Assembly: GCF_001632365.1 (NCBI RefSeq) | Contig: NW_024468513.1 | Location: forward strand, 1,241,876-1,305,875 | Direction: 5' to 3' | Length of the DNA stretch: 64,000 bases | DNA from: Laetiporus sulphureus 93-53 | Lineage: Eukaryota > Basidiomycota > Agaricomycetes > Polyporales > Laetiporaceae | Shown: positions 1 to 11,708 of the stretch, piece by piece | Layout: the number at the start of each line of letters is the position of its first letter | How positions within the stretch are numbered: the stretch's first letter is position 1 | The notes under the pieces: generated by a model | Told to the model about the DNA's origin: nothing | What the model saw: the letters and a program-made list of their open reading frames with translations, nothing else | The model's database searches: none | Made by a program: the position numbers and the translations under genes

Positions 1-394
1 CAAGGACAAGGACCTCGATGTCGAGAAGTTCGGCGAAAAGATGCCGACAGGTGGGGAATCGCATTCGCCGGGATCCTCACAGGTGGACTTTCTCCGGCCT
101 GGCAACCCGTCACCGCCAGCAACTGCCATGCATACACCAGTTACCGCCAGTAGCGAGCATCCGAGCGTGTTCTCGTCAAGTACGGAGACAACGCTGGGCG
201 AGCCCCTCCCGCGACGATGGTCGTTCCAACACTCACGACCACCATCAGAGTCGGAGGGGTCCCAGTCGACAGGCTCGTTCGCGACGGCGTCACCGACGAC
301 GCCATCGTCCGCATACCATGCCCGAAGACAGAGCCGCAACCTTCCGATGGCGGCGCCCGCTACCATACCAGAGCGGTACTCTCACGAGGAGTGA
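1..394 (+). CDS. C-terminal end of an unidentified protein (partial)
   Basis: An open frame enters from the left edge (first full codon at base 2) and ends with TGA at 392-394, giving about 130 residues. The segment starts with a charged stretch (KDKDLDVEKFGEK) and then becomes rich in Ser, Pro and Thr, with short basic patches such as RRWSF and RRQSRN. This composition is typical of a disordered cytoplasmic tail of a fungal membrane or signalling protein. No domain is present in the visible part, so no function can be given. A second overlapping frame (18-419) is also open but has an Arg/His-rich composition unlike a protein, so I prefer this one. Confidence 0.55.
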   Translation, partial: KDKDLDVEKFGEKMPTGGESHSPGSSQVDFLRPGNPSPPATAMHTPVTASSEHPSVFSSSTETTLGEPLPRRWSFQHSRPPSESEGSQSTGSFATASPTTPSSAYHARRQSRNLPMAAPATIPERYSHEE

Positions 395-823
395 GAAAGA
401 CGACATGGACATTATGTAAGCATGTATCCCTCTGGCATGGCGTGTTTCCAGACACTGCATCCCATCATTCATCGCGCATCGACAATTTGTGTCATAGGAT
501 CCTTGCATTACTCATACTGGCTACCTTCACGCTGCATCTGCTCACATTGCTATTCGTTGCACCATACCACGCTCCTTGTTGCACATACATTACGCTACCA
601 GCCGCTCATAATGCATGCATTGTTCGCGTCAAAATGACGCGTAGATACGCGCTATAACTTATGTACAATAGTTTGTATGTTCGGAGGGTAATCGATAAAA
701 TAACTTCGTTTCAAAAAGACGATCGTGAACAGGAGTGAACGCGGCCGAGGAAAGGGACAGCCGGGAATTCCCGAGCAGCAAGTGACGCTTTGAGCTGAGC
801 TGCCTGGCCAAACGCTCTCGTCA
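395..823. other. intergenic region before ATP5
   Basis: No gene is recognised here. The stretch holds the 3' flank of the partial gene and the upstream region of ATP5. It has AT-richer patches around 640-715. The short open frames lack codon structure or family similarity. Confidence 0.5.
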
Positions 824-1582
824 ATGCACACGATGTTGCTCTCCTCCGCCCGCACTGCGGCTCTCTCTGTCGGCCTTGGGCGCCGCTCGGTCAGCGCGAT
901 CGCGTCCAAGTACTCCAGCGCCATCTTCAAGGCGGCACTCGTCAAGCCCGCGCCAACGCTCAACAAGGTGGAGAACGAGCTGAGGACCATCTCGTCCTTG
1001 ATCAATACGGACCCCAAGCTCGCGACGTTCATCACAAACCCGACGCTGTCCGCGAGGGACCGTCTCGCGGGGCTTGCTGGCCTCTTTACCGCGGCGGAGG
1101 GCACCGGCGCGAAGAAGGAGCCCGTGTCGGAGATCACGAAAAACCTGTTTATTGTCCTCTCGGAGAACGGCCGCCTCGCGGAGGCGCAGGGGGTCATCGA
1201 GGGCTTTAATGAGCTCCTCTCGAAGCACAATGGCGAGCTGACCGTCACGATCACGTCGGCCGCGCCGTTGGCGAAGGATGTACAGACGCGTCTTGAGTCT
1301 GTTCTCAGGCAGTCGCAGGCGGCTAAGCAGGCGAAGACGGTGAAGGTGGCGAACAAGGTACGTTCATTGGTGTGCTTTCATTGTGATGCGGTCATTTCAT
1401 GTGTGTGCAGATCAATCCTGCTATTCTCGGTGGCGTCGTTGTAGACTTTGGGGACAAGACGATTGACCTGAGTGTCATATCGCGTGTAACACGGCTGAAC
1501 AGCCTCCTTCAGCGTAAGCAGCGGTCCACGTTTGACACTCCAATTTCCGCTACTGACTTGCGATGTCTCAGAATCCGTATAA
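824..1582 (+). CDS. ATP5: ATP synthase subunit 5 / OSCP, mitochondrial
   Basis: Oligomycin-sensitivity-conferring protein, the stator subunit that joins the peripheral stalk to the top of F1 in the mitochondrial ATP synthase. Three exons: 824-1357, 1411-1513 and 1572-1582, giving 215 residues, close to the yeast protein (about 212). The N-terminus (residues 1-30) is rich in Arg, Ser and Ala with no acidic residue, as expected of a mitochondrial presequence. The C-terminus carries the family signature NPAILGGVVVDFGDKTIDLSV. The last exon is only 11 nt and restores the expected ending Q-S-V-stop, which supports the splicing. A second ATG three codons downstream is an alternative start. Introns are 53 and 58 nt, GT-AG. 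Confidence 0.95.
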
Positions 1583-1755
1583 TGTACTAGCGTAGAGGGC
1601 AGGAGAGCGCGTTGTAGACTGTTGCTGTTTATCAATACCACATTCTGCCTACGGATAGAAACCTGGCAGTAGTCGGACAACTTGGTTAGATGCATGACAT
1701 CAAAACTCATGATAAATTACTGTTACAGCGGACAATGCACAACTATGCTAGCATC

Positions 1756-4700
1756 TCACAGCAGGTCCACAGCTTTCCGCCTAGGGGAGATGACAGCGAC
1801 GACTTTGCTCTCGAAATCCAACAATCCACCGCCTTCCGTAACCACCATGTCACGCAGCTCTTCCATTTCGACATCGCCGCCCAACAGCTTTTCGACGTTG
1901 GTTGATCCAAGGGCAATGGCCTCCTCTTCTGACATCGTCCCTCCAGCCTCTAAGGCAGCCTGCAATGGTCATTAGAACCTTGTTGTGAGAGTTACACATG
2001 CCAGGCTTACCCAGGCGATGTCAAAGCGAGTGTTACGGGCACTCCACGCCTCTTCAATACCGATGCCTACTGTGACGTTGTGCTCCAATAGGACAGAGAT
2101 TGAGCTCTTCTCGGTCAACGGATGCCCCGGCAATCTGATTTTCACGGGCGATCAGGCAAAGGCATGTTCACGCAGAACTTAGACTCACATCCTCAGACGC
2201 TCCCAAACACTAGGGAACGGCCGAACGGGCATTTGAATGATGCCAATTTCTGCATGGGCAATTTCTTGGGCGAGAATGTGAGCTTCGAGCGCGCCGGCGA
2301 TGGTCATCTTGATCGTGCTGTCGAACTTCTCTTCCACCTCCCTCTTCAGAAGGATTAAAGTGGCGATAACGTCCGCGCTGTCAGCATCGATCACGAGCGT
2401 AGCCCGGCCCTATTGAATAGTTGTATATGACTTTCGTAAGCTTGCATGATCAAAATAGATTTTACAGTGAACATACGCGGCGAACTGCATCGAACCATTT
2501 GCCGGCATCCCCCTTGCTGTCTTCCATCAGCAGTTTCCGGAGCACAGCGATTTGAGTACTGATACTTGGCGCGCCACCAAAGTGTCTCACAGAGACATGC
2601 AACGCATTGATCTCTTGGAGTACCGCCCCTTCTTCGAGCTTGTTGAGCGCTCCAGTAGAGAACGCAACGCTGAGGCCTCCGTAGAAGCCGCGTTGGTTGG
2701 GAGCTGTGATCGCAGTCGTCACTCCGTACTTGTATGCAAGGCTATGCGGAACATCGCGCTCGTCAGTATTGCGCTCACCATGCACGATGTATTGTCAGGC
2801 TGGACTCACAGAGCATCCCTTCCGCCAAATTGCAGCCCATCTTTTGCACTGATGAGTGCAACGTCTCCGCCCAGGATGGCAGGAACCTTCTGCAGAAGAG
2901 GGTCATAGATAAATCCGTCCTGAGTGGATCGTTCTCCAGCGATTTCCACGAGACCAAGAGGAGCCCCGAATGTTGCAAGCCCAGGCGCGATAGAGCCCCC
3001 CTTGACATCGATTACCTGAGCGTCTGCGAGCAAAGATGAGGTTAGGCAAGACGCTGTGGTACCCGTGCACTTTATCGTTCCATTAACCACCAAGGCGACA
3101 GCGGGCTCATCATCCTGTGCAGTGAAAAGCATCTGCACGCTTCCATTCGCGCGCACGAAGATGCTCTTGACGTTCGTGAACACTACGGTGTCAGGCTCTG
3201 CCTCCTTCGGCTCCAGCGGCGGAAGGCCCTCGTACTTGATCGCGTCGGCAGCTTCCTTGTCGAAGTTGGGCACTTTGGGTCTGAGTTGGAAGTTGGAAGG
3301 CTTGCTGTACACGTAGGGATGCTCAAGTTGCGGGATTCCGTCGATGAAGACTTGCTTCGGGGTGGCGCCAAGAGCGAGTGGATGGCTGTCCCAGATGACG
3401 AGATCTAAAAGAAATTAACTTTGTGGTCGTGTGACAATGTGAATATCGACGTACCGGCATCCCATCCTGAAAGCCAAAGAATAAATCAATGACGATTGGG
3501 ACATAAATACACACTGCATTACCTTCCCTAATGTAACCGATTCTGTGGCCCATCCCCATGACCTCAGCGGGAGTGCTCGTCACCGCGGCAATGGCTAAGT
3601 TCTCCGGGAGGCCATAAACGTATGCTTGCTGCGCCTCGTACAGGAGGTATCGCGAATCGAGCACAGGGTGGTCGCTCTAGAAGATGGTTCAGCCAACGTG
3701 TTTGTTAAGTGCGATGGGAGCCGACCTTCATGACGACCCTCAAGCCATTCTGAGCCAGAATCCGAGGTGCGAACTCGGAGCCTCTGTAGGCCTCGCGCTT
3801 GTACCTATGATCATAGCCGTCAACTAGCGAACGGGCACGGAGGACGTCCTCGCCTCACCTTGCGTTCGTGGCGAACATGGCGACGGCAGGAGGGTGATCT
3901 TTATACTCGTCATCAGATGCGAAGCTCCAGTCATCAGAATACTGAAGCCACAACACGCACCGTAAGCTTTCTTCAAGACATCAGGTACCAAATATGCCTC
4001 ATGCGCATGATGGAAGGCAGCGATAGGGAATTGGAACTCGTTCGACAGCTACAGCACCCATATAAGTAATTCTCACCGCAGAAACGGCTCCCGCATAGGA
4101 GACGCACCCTCACGATATCATCCAAGTCAACAGTTTCGTAGCAGTGAACTTGCACCTGACATTGCCATCAATGCTCACCCTCATACTACGTGACATGTGA
4201 CCGACCTTGACACGTCCTCTGAGCACATCCACGAGCGCCTCCCACTGCAGGTCCTCCGGGAACGGCTTGTTTTCTAGAGCGTTGTAATTTCCGGCGAATA
4301 CGTTGTAGCAATATTCGTCCTGTGAAATTTTGATTTCCTTCGCTTTATTATAGCTGTAGTAGAGGAGGAGACTTAGATGCGAGATCCATGTCAGTGCGAT
4401 GCGGACTCACGCTTCTCGGAAGGCCCACACAGTATTCATCCTGGTGTAATCATAGACTCTACCTTTGTGAAGTTCAGTGTCGTCCTGGTGAATAATTGCG
4501 CGTATACATACTTGGATTCTCCCCTGAAAAGATGCATCACGATGAGCAATTCTTCATTTCAAATCAATATTGGCTAGTTACCACAAGCATGTCTGTGAAG
4601 CACCGACTATGTCAGCTCATACAGCGTATGCCCATGACTCGCACAACGTACTTCATCTGACGCCATCGAGGATGACCAGGAGCCACAGGGAATGAGCTGT

Positions 4701-5568
4701 TGATTTGGTATGGAGGCTCGAGGAGCATCGAGGTCGGTGACCTTTCCGTGGTCTTTCGCAACTTGATCGTGAATCCTTGTCCACCTATCAGCTCAGCATC
4801 AGCAAATTTCCTCAAAACAACTCTGCACGCGTCAGACCAATTGCGTTGGCAGAACCGGGTAGGACAAGCGCTGTGGTGACACCGCCAGAGATAGAGAGCT
4901 CGTAGGACGCGTCGTGAGTGTTCAGCCCGTCGAGAGATCGGAGCCACGGCTGAATGGGACCCTTAAAGGAGTTATCGTCTCCGCTCGCGCCTTCCAGCTC
5001 CGGACTAGACGCATCACCGATGTGCGAATGCAGGTCGACGATACTGCATACATCCGGCGACGTGTCCGTCAGGCGTAGCTTACTTGAAATGAGTGAGGGC
5101 CAGCACTTACCCAGGCGTTATCCAAGCACCGTGCACGTCGATAGTCACCACATCCTCCCTGATCGACTGCAGAAATCCACGATGGACGCGTCCAACGGCC
5201 TTGATCATGCCCTTGTCCAGCAGAACGTCGCCATTCACGATCTCCGTGCCGTTCCTTCCGCCAGTCCATATCTTAGCGTTCTTCAGCAGGTACGCCTTGG
5301 TGCCTGATACGTAGCGGTCGGACTCCCTGCGGTCAAAGAACTCCGGTGACGGGCCAGGGGAAAGACTGAGTGAACGGCAGCGTGTGAGGGCCGCTTGCAC
5401 ATGCGGTGGGACCGGATAGAAAGCATCTACGATGCTGAAGGACCATTTGCGGAAAAGAGTAGCTATCGAAAACCCGAGGAGTGCATATACTAATAGCAGG
5501 AAGAGAACCTTGGCCTTTGCTGGCCTAGCTGGCGGCGAGGAGTACGACGGTAGCGTCACCTTCTCCAT
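1756..5568 (-). CDS. membrane-anchored amidohydrolase (carbohydrate esterase family 9-like)
   Basis: Metal-dependent amidohydrolase of about 900 residues in roughly ten exons. Start ATG at 5566-5568 (MEKVTLP), stop TGA at 1756-1758. After a short cytoplasmic N-terminus comes one hydrophobic segment (around residues 20-42, VLFLLLVYALLGF), suggesting a type II membrane anchor with the catalytic part in the secretory pathway or outside. Amidohydrolase motifs appear in order: DLHSH near 5022-5033 (first metal pair), GGVTTALVLPGSANAIGGQ, VQVHCYE near 4150, AAFHHAHEAY near 3990, and SDHPVLDSRY across the junction near 3670. This set matches the superfamily's metal-binding and catalytic His/Asp positions. 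Agaricomycete homologs are usually annotated carbohydrate esterase family 9 protein; the physiological substrate is not known to me. It is divergent from HDA1 (650 bp apart), and a decayed partial paralog lies at 9214-9895. Confidence 0.85.
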
Positions 5569-6217
5569 TGCTATGACTGGCCAGCGAGGTTCTAAGTTTG
5601 CAATAGAGGGCGAGCAAGTTAGTCGTGGCGCACACGTCGCGGATGTGGGTCGGCTTTGATACGCACCGAAACGTGCCTGCGGCCGCGTTCCAAGGTGGTG
5701 GCTGCAGTGGATGTAAAGGAGCAAAGCGCTGAGAATCGCGTTCACACCCCGTGGGCGGTCACACATGTAGGTGGACACTGTGTCCTTTCTAATTTGAAGA
5801 CCACGACGTTGACCCTCACAATTGAACGAGAAGTTGTATAGGTAGAGTTGCCCTGAACTCGTTAGTCACGATCAATTTGACTGCTTCATACTACTATTCC
5901 CTCGATGATGTCCACCATAGACACGTACGATACACGAAAGCCAATTGCTCCACGTCGAATAATCTGACCTGAAAACATGGCCAATATTATTGCAATACGT
6001 CGCGTACAATCTTGAAATAAAGTCATCATGTCCGTCGAGCTGGCGGGAGCATGCTGCGGTGTGGCCTGGTGGCGCGTGTTTTGATGCGGACCACTGAGAT
6101 CCGTCGATCGGATCTGTCACTCTTTGTGACCGACTAGATACGATCGTGTTAAAAGCAAGTTCAACGCGAGGCCGCACGTCGCAATTCAAGGCCAGATTTT
6201 TTTTGCAAGTGTTATCG
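5569..6217. promoter_or_regulatory. shared upstream region of the CE9-like gene and HDA1
   Basis: A 649 bp divergent intergenic region. It contains both 5' leaders. An in-frame ATG at 6146 could extend HDA1 by 24 residues, but those residues do not resemble the family. No clear TATA box or named site is visible. An eight-T run precedes the chosen HDA1 start. Confidence 0.4.
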
Positions 6218-9132
6218 ATGGAAGCAGAACATGTCGAGGTTGCCGTGCAGATGGAGGTCGACTCCGAGGGACCTGTAGCGTCTTCCGCCCCGCCGCCACC
6301 GAACCCGCCCACCGAACCGGTGGCTCGTGCTGCATCCCTCCCACCCATCCTCGCACCCTCCCAAGCGCAAGTCGGCTATGTCTACTCGTCCAAGATGATG
6401 ATGCATAGCTGCTCCCGTGGGCATCACGAGGAGCAGCCGGAGCGCATATCACGCATTTTCGACATTCTCAAGGATGCTGGCTGCACCAGAAAAATGCGGA
6501 GACTGCCTATCCGACAGGTGATCCGATCAGAGGCTTTGCTGGTCCATAGCGAGGCGCTGTGGGAGAAAGTTATGGCTATACAATGCAAGTGTGAATATCT
6601 TGTATTGATCGTCTAACTGACTGAGCCGCGCCGTGGATAGCGATGACCGACCAGGACATAGCTGATTCTGCAGCGTATTATGACGAGCTGTCTCTATACG
6701 TACACAAGAGCACGCCATATGCTGCTCGGCTAAGTGCTGGAGGTGTCATCGAGGCAGCACTTGCGGTCGCCCGCGGTGATGTCAAAAAGGCCTTCGCCAT
6801 TGTCAGGCCACCCGGACATCACGCTGAACCCGACGAACATATGGGCTTCTGTTTCTTTAACAATGTATCGATAGCATCGAAGGTGGTCCAGCTGCGTACT
6901 TCGGTCAAGAAGATCATGATCCTAGACTGGTAGGTTTGCTTGCGCTGAAATTTAACACGCCCACTGAAACTCCTGTCAGGGATATCCATCACGGTAAAGC
7001 AGAATCACATATTGCATGAAAGACCATCTCAACAAACTTCTCCGTAGGTAATGGCACTCAGCGTACATTTTACGATGACCCTAGCGTCCTCTACATCTCT
7101 TTACACCGCTACGAGGGTGGCCATTTCTATCCCAACGGACCCTTCGGCAATCTGACCTCCTGTGGGCAGGGCGATGGTCTTGGCTAGTAGGTGTATTCTA
7201 CGCTCATCATGCAGGCACTTATCTATGTACCACAGTACGGTCAATATTCCATGGCCCGAAAAAGACATGGGCGATGCCGACTACCTTCACGCATTCCAGA
7301 AGGTCATCATGCCAATTGCGGTGGAGTTCGCTCCAGATCTAGTCATAAGTACATCAGCTCTTCTCATGAGACAGTTTCTGCGGCTGACCGGCTTTTGTAA
7401 TCAAAAAGTTTCTTCGGGCTTCGATGCAGCCGAGGGAGATACGCTCGGCGAGTGCCACGTCTCGCCTACCGGATATGCGCACATGACGCACATGCTTTCG
7501 GCCCTCGCCAACGGAAAGCTTGTCGTTGCTCTCGAGGTACGCGATCCCTTCTTCTGGGATCGGAAACGTTGGATTGAATGGCATTGTAGGGTGGGTACAG
7601 TCTGGACGCAATTTCAGTTTCTGCGCTTGCTGTGGCAAAGGTCCTCCTAGGCGAAGCGCCGCCGCAGATTGAATCGATGGTCGCTTCTGAGGTTGCGACG
7701 GAGACGATATGGCAAGTCGCGATGGAGCAGAGCAAATATTGGAAGAATGTTGACCCAAAGGCCTGTGAACCAATAGAGGGTTTGTACTGCTTTCGAAACG
7801 CGCGTTCAGCGTTGACGATGACGATGGGCTGATATTGCAGAAATCGAGCCGATTACTTTCTCAATGTCCGGTAAGAGTCGAGTTCATCGTTTTGCGATTC
7901 TCAACTCATGAATAATGTATCGGATTAATTATCTCGTATAGAATTGCTCAAGGCACACAGGCAAGACTACCTCTTCAGGACGCACTCCATGGTGCAAGTG
8001 CCCCTGATTCCGAAAGCCCTCGAAGAGCAGTTTGGCTCCCAAGTGGCTTGCACGTGAGTTCGCCTCCCCGTTGCATGCGTCCATCTGCGAACTGATATCG
8101 GCAGGCCGGACATTATGGATAACGACGTATTAGTCGTCTTCGTTCACGAATTGTACGTCCGTCTATTGATCCATGCAGTGCTGGACTATCAAAGCCAACG
8201 AGGATTTCAGCGGGAATCTGCGTGCGGAGCTCGACTCTGTGATATACTGTGATGTCAACCAGGAGCATTCGTATCTAGTAGGTTGTTTGATTCTTGTGGG
8301 CTAACTATATTCTTATACCCGCATGCCTATAGGTCGATTGCTCCAAACAAGTGATCGCATGGGTGACGAGCGCCGGCTACGCCTTGCTTGATGTGAACGT
8401 CTTTGCGAAACCATTTACCAAGAGCAAAGTAAGTACACAAAACTCTAGCGTGAAGCGACTATTTGAATCTTCTGCACAGACAAGACACGCAGACGACCCA
8501 ACAGCGGATATCATGACCTACTTGTGGGATAATTACATCCAGCACGTACCATTCCATGCTTATCAGCGGACGTTATCTGACTTTGCGCTATCCAGACTTA
8601 CCGAAGCTCGACGGATTATGCTCATCGGACACGGGCCGGGATGTGAGGCTCTCATGGCGCTGATGCGGCAAAGACGTGAGTGATGTCTTTTGCCTGTTGA
8701 CATCGCATGCAGCCTGATTAGCGCGTTCGAATTAGCTGTCAACGTCATGAAGTCTGTTCGTGCCGTAGTACAAGTTGTCGGCAACTACAGTGTGCCGGTC
8801 ACACCTGGAGACATCGACAGTCTCCGCACGTGGTATTACAAGGTTTGCCCAAGCTGTCTTTGCTACGTTGCTTATATGCTGACGAAAGACAAAGAACTCG
8901 CTGATCTTTATCCCAAAGGATCATGACATACTTCACGACAAGAAGATTATGAAGAAACACGGCAGCGTCATGCTCTCTGGTATGTCTTCTATGGCCGCGC
9001 ATAAGCACAGAGCTGACCCGTCAAGCAGAAGAGACAAAACCCATCAAGCTGATCATACAGGCCCTACCAGTTATCAAGGATTTCGTCAGCCAACGTTTGG
9101 CATCCGCACCTGTTACTAACGGCGATTCGTAG
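6218..9132 (+). CDS. HDA1: class II histone deacetylase, HDA1/Clr3 type
   Basis: Zn-dependent histone deacetylase of the Hda1/Clr3 class, with an N-terminal catalytic domain and a C-terminal Arb2-type domain. Visible catalytic elements: [15 protein letters not shown] (tandem His), DWDIHHGNGTQ (zinc Asp/His), [11 protein letters not shown] (zinc Asp) and EGGYNL (catalytic loop Gly-Gly-Tyr). The C-terminal half ([28 protein letters not shown]) fits the Arb2-like domain. Start at 6218 (MEAEHVEV), stop TAG at 9130-9132. The N-terminal 50 residues are Pro-rich and disordered. Exon 1 ends at 6584 with a GC donor (intron 6585-6640), and a 14-nt exon at 6980-6993 carries the zinc-binding Asp-Ile-His-His. 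In fission yeast this enzyme acts in SHREC to silence heterochromatin; the SUV39-type gene lies downstream on the same strand. Confidence 0.93.
6585..6640 (+). other. GC-AG intron 1 of HDA1
   Basis: The reading frame from exon 1 continues into exon 2 (SMTDQDI) only if the intron begins GCAAGT at 6585 and ends AG at 6639-6640. This gives A-I-Q-S-M-T-D, the sequence expected of Hda1 proteins. GC donors with a strong AAGT tail are a known minor class. Confidence 0.8.
6980..6993 (+). other. 14-nt microexon of HDA1
   Basis: Flanked by introns 6930-6979 (50 nt) and 6994-7047 (54 nt), both GT-AG. The 14 bases complete a Trp codon, encode Asp-Ile-His-His and give the first base of the following Gly. 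The result, DW-DIHH-GNGTQ, is the invariant zinc-site motif of histone deacetylases, so the exon must be included for activity. Confidence 0.88.
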
Positions 9133-9213
9133 TGCTTTCTTCTTCCCGGGTCCATCATGTCCCCTCACAGCTGTATATTTTTCTTGCTTGAACTCCTCTC
9201 GGTAGCTTTGTGT

Positions 9214-9895
9214 CTACACCAAGTTCACTATACCCCTACGTGGCGAGTCGATCCCCACCACCTTGCTGTACTCGAGCACATCCCCGCGCGAGGTCGCCCT
9301 TGATGTCATCGACGTGGATATGTGGGAATGTCTCGACATTGACAGATGCGAGGCGAGTGCTTTTGCCTTTGGAACCCCCGCCGCCTGTGTTTGGAGCAGC
9401 CTAGAGAGGATGTGAGGTCGTCAACACACTGGCTGATTTGGTACGTAAGGCTTATCTATGGGGCGTCTCACCTTGTGTCCCTCAATGTCCATGCCTGGTT
9501 GACCCCAATGCGGCCGGTGGCGTTTTGGGTGAGGAGTGTGAGCGTGTACACTGTAATCGTCTCAGACAGCGGCAGACCTGGCATTCTGACTTGCATTCAG
9601 AGTCAACGTCAGTCAGACGATCGCAAGCAAAGCAGATTCTGCCATTCTGCGCATCTCCCGAGTTGCAGGATATGGCCGTATCGTTAGTGAGCATGATGAT
9701 CACGCCCAGAATACTGGTATTGCTGATACCCTCTGTGAGCAGATGAGCTTTGGTTGCTCCAATTGATGGCATCTTCAGTACACTGTCAGCGACGGCTTCA
9801 ATTGCATGCTGGAGGATGAAAGATATCGTGGCATCGGTATCTTCAACGTCCACTGCTAGGGGAAATCGCCCCGGATCCCGGACCTTGAGAGCAGC
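9214..9895 (-). pseudogene. decayed 3' part of a CE9-like amidohydrolase
   Basis: On the minus strand, several short blocks in different frames match the last quarter of the intact gene at 1756-5568 in the same order. GRFPLAVDVEDTDATISFIL corresponds to GRATLVIDADSADVIATLIL, RPYPATREMRRM to RPFPSVWERLRM, GLPLSETITVYTLTLLTQNA to GHPLTEKSSISVLLEHN, and VLEYSKVVGIDSPRRG to FESKVVAVISPRRK just before the stop at 9214-9216. The frame changes at least twice, including near a C run at 9282-9285 and between the first two blocks. The metal-binding N-terminal domain is absent. It lies tail to tail with HDA1, whose stop is about 80 bp away. It is best read as the relic of a duplicated copy. Confidence 0.75.
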
Positions 9896-11708
9896 AACTT
9901 ATGTTCTGATGTTTTCAGCGAGACCAGCGCGCGATGTCGTTTGCGGGAGAGATGGTTTTCGTACAGTTTGGTTGTCTATTTGTTTTGCTTCAATTCCAGA
10001 CAACCGCACCTCAGTAGAGAAATTCCTTACGCACTCGAACTGATATGTAGAGTTAGCTACGATTATCATTGAAAACACGCTAGTGCACGACCGAGTGCCT
10101 GGCAATGAGCAGGATAACAAGATAAATATCACAAGGTTTTACTTCATGGGTAGAACCGATAGTTTCCGACTCAGGAGGCCACCCACTGCGCCCAAACTGC
10201 AACAAGAATGGCAAACCACATAACACATCCTACACGCAAGCTATGCTGTGGCCCTTGTCTGTATGTTGCTTAACAGGACTGATATTGAAAAAGGACAGTT
10301 TCCATTCACTGGCAAGATACCCAAAATTATCCAACAGTCCTTACCATGCTACTCACACTGAGTGATCCTGCGGAAGAACTGGGCTTGGAAACATAGTGGC
10401 GAAGTGTGGACTCGGGATGCTTTTTTTATCGAGCCCGACTTGGGAGCGAGCGTGGTGTACAGAGCTCGTTGCTCATAGTCACTATCTCGAGCAACGATTG
10501 TGCTAGCAGTACGTTTCTTTGAGAAACGTGCGAAAGTAGGATTTTTTGCACTAGTGCTGAGTCGTTGTTCGCTGCCCCGGATCAGTTGAATTTTAACGAT
10601 ATCATATCGTTCCGATCCACCTGCAAGTGGGTGCGGTCCGTCGCGTCCGACTACCTACTGCACGCACTGTTGTGTCGCCTGCAACGGTCTGTTGATTGCC
10701 CAAAAGTGTTTCGCGTGGTTCTGAGAAAATAGCGTCTGCGATTGCAGTTTTGTGCGAGCATTTTTAAAGAGTGAAGCCTTGATGCAAGGACTGTAGAAGA
10801 TGTTGATGGTAGACGGCTGTAACGATGAGGCCGTTCGCAATGTGTCGAGGAAGAAGGGACAGTCGAGTCGGCAATTGCGTGGAGGCGACACACAGTCGTT
10901 CGTTGGCCGACAGCCGTTTATACTACGCCGCCGTAACAATGAGCTGGGTGCCAGACCATATTGTACGCAAACTGCGACATGATTAGGGCTGACGCGAACC
11001 TGAGTGGCACAAGATACGACAGCCGATATCCCTCTGCGCGACGGCGTGGCAGACGCGCCGCACCACCTTAGGACGATGAGTTGGCAAGGACTTGTCCATG
11101 ACTGCCTGCTGGACAGAAATGACCAGATTTGCGAGCAGGGCCAGAGACATAAGATATATAGCTCAGACACCGTCCGGTGTGGAACTCGAACTCTCTGCGT
11201 GAGATCCACCAGATGTTTTCCCACCGTTTCCGATAACAGCGCACCTTGAGCGATGTATATATGCGACACGAGACGCTGCAAGGGCCGGAATTATAGCCAT
11301 AAAGAATTCGAGCTATATCAAGCATCGCGTTAATGTGTCGGTGAGGGCGCGTCGGGACACGATATCTTACTGACAACATGCATCAGTACTTCCTCGTGGT
11401 TGTGCAGACGTCAAACAGCATCGACAGACAATCAAGAAAACAATTGCAGAAATTGAGGTCGATCGATGTAAGTATAGTTCTAAGTAGCTCAGCGACCGCC
11501 ACGCGCGGGGGATCGCAAGTTCGGAGCACGTGGTGAATGTGCATTGCTCAGATCTGGGGACGGTAGAGGTCGCTCCTGAACATCGTTCTGACTGTCCCTC
11601 TCTGGGGCCGCGGTTCAATCGTCACAATTTCCCAGCTCTTCGAGAATATCTATCTAGTCAAGCCTGTAAACCAAGCGCACTTTGCATCGCGTATACCGCT
11701 CTGTAACA
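9896..11708. other. 1.8 kb without recognised gene
   Basis: It lies upstream of both the relic and the SUV39-type gene. A 208-codon minus-strand frame (10655-11281) and shorter plus frames exist but have no recognisable domain and a composition typical of chance frames. The region 9896-10130 may contain further unrecognisable remains of the amidohydrolase relic. I see no terminal repeats. Confidence 0.4.

Noticed and set aside
10655..11281. Minus-strand ORF of 208 codons
   Set aside because: No recognisable domain, no supporting splice pattern, and composition like random frames; not called as a gene.
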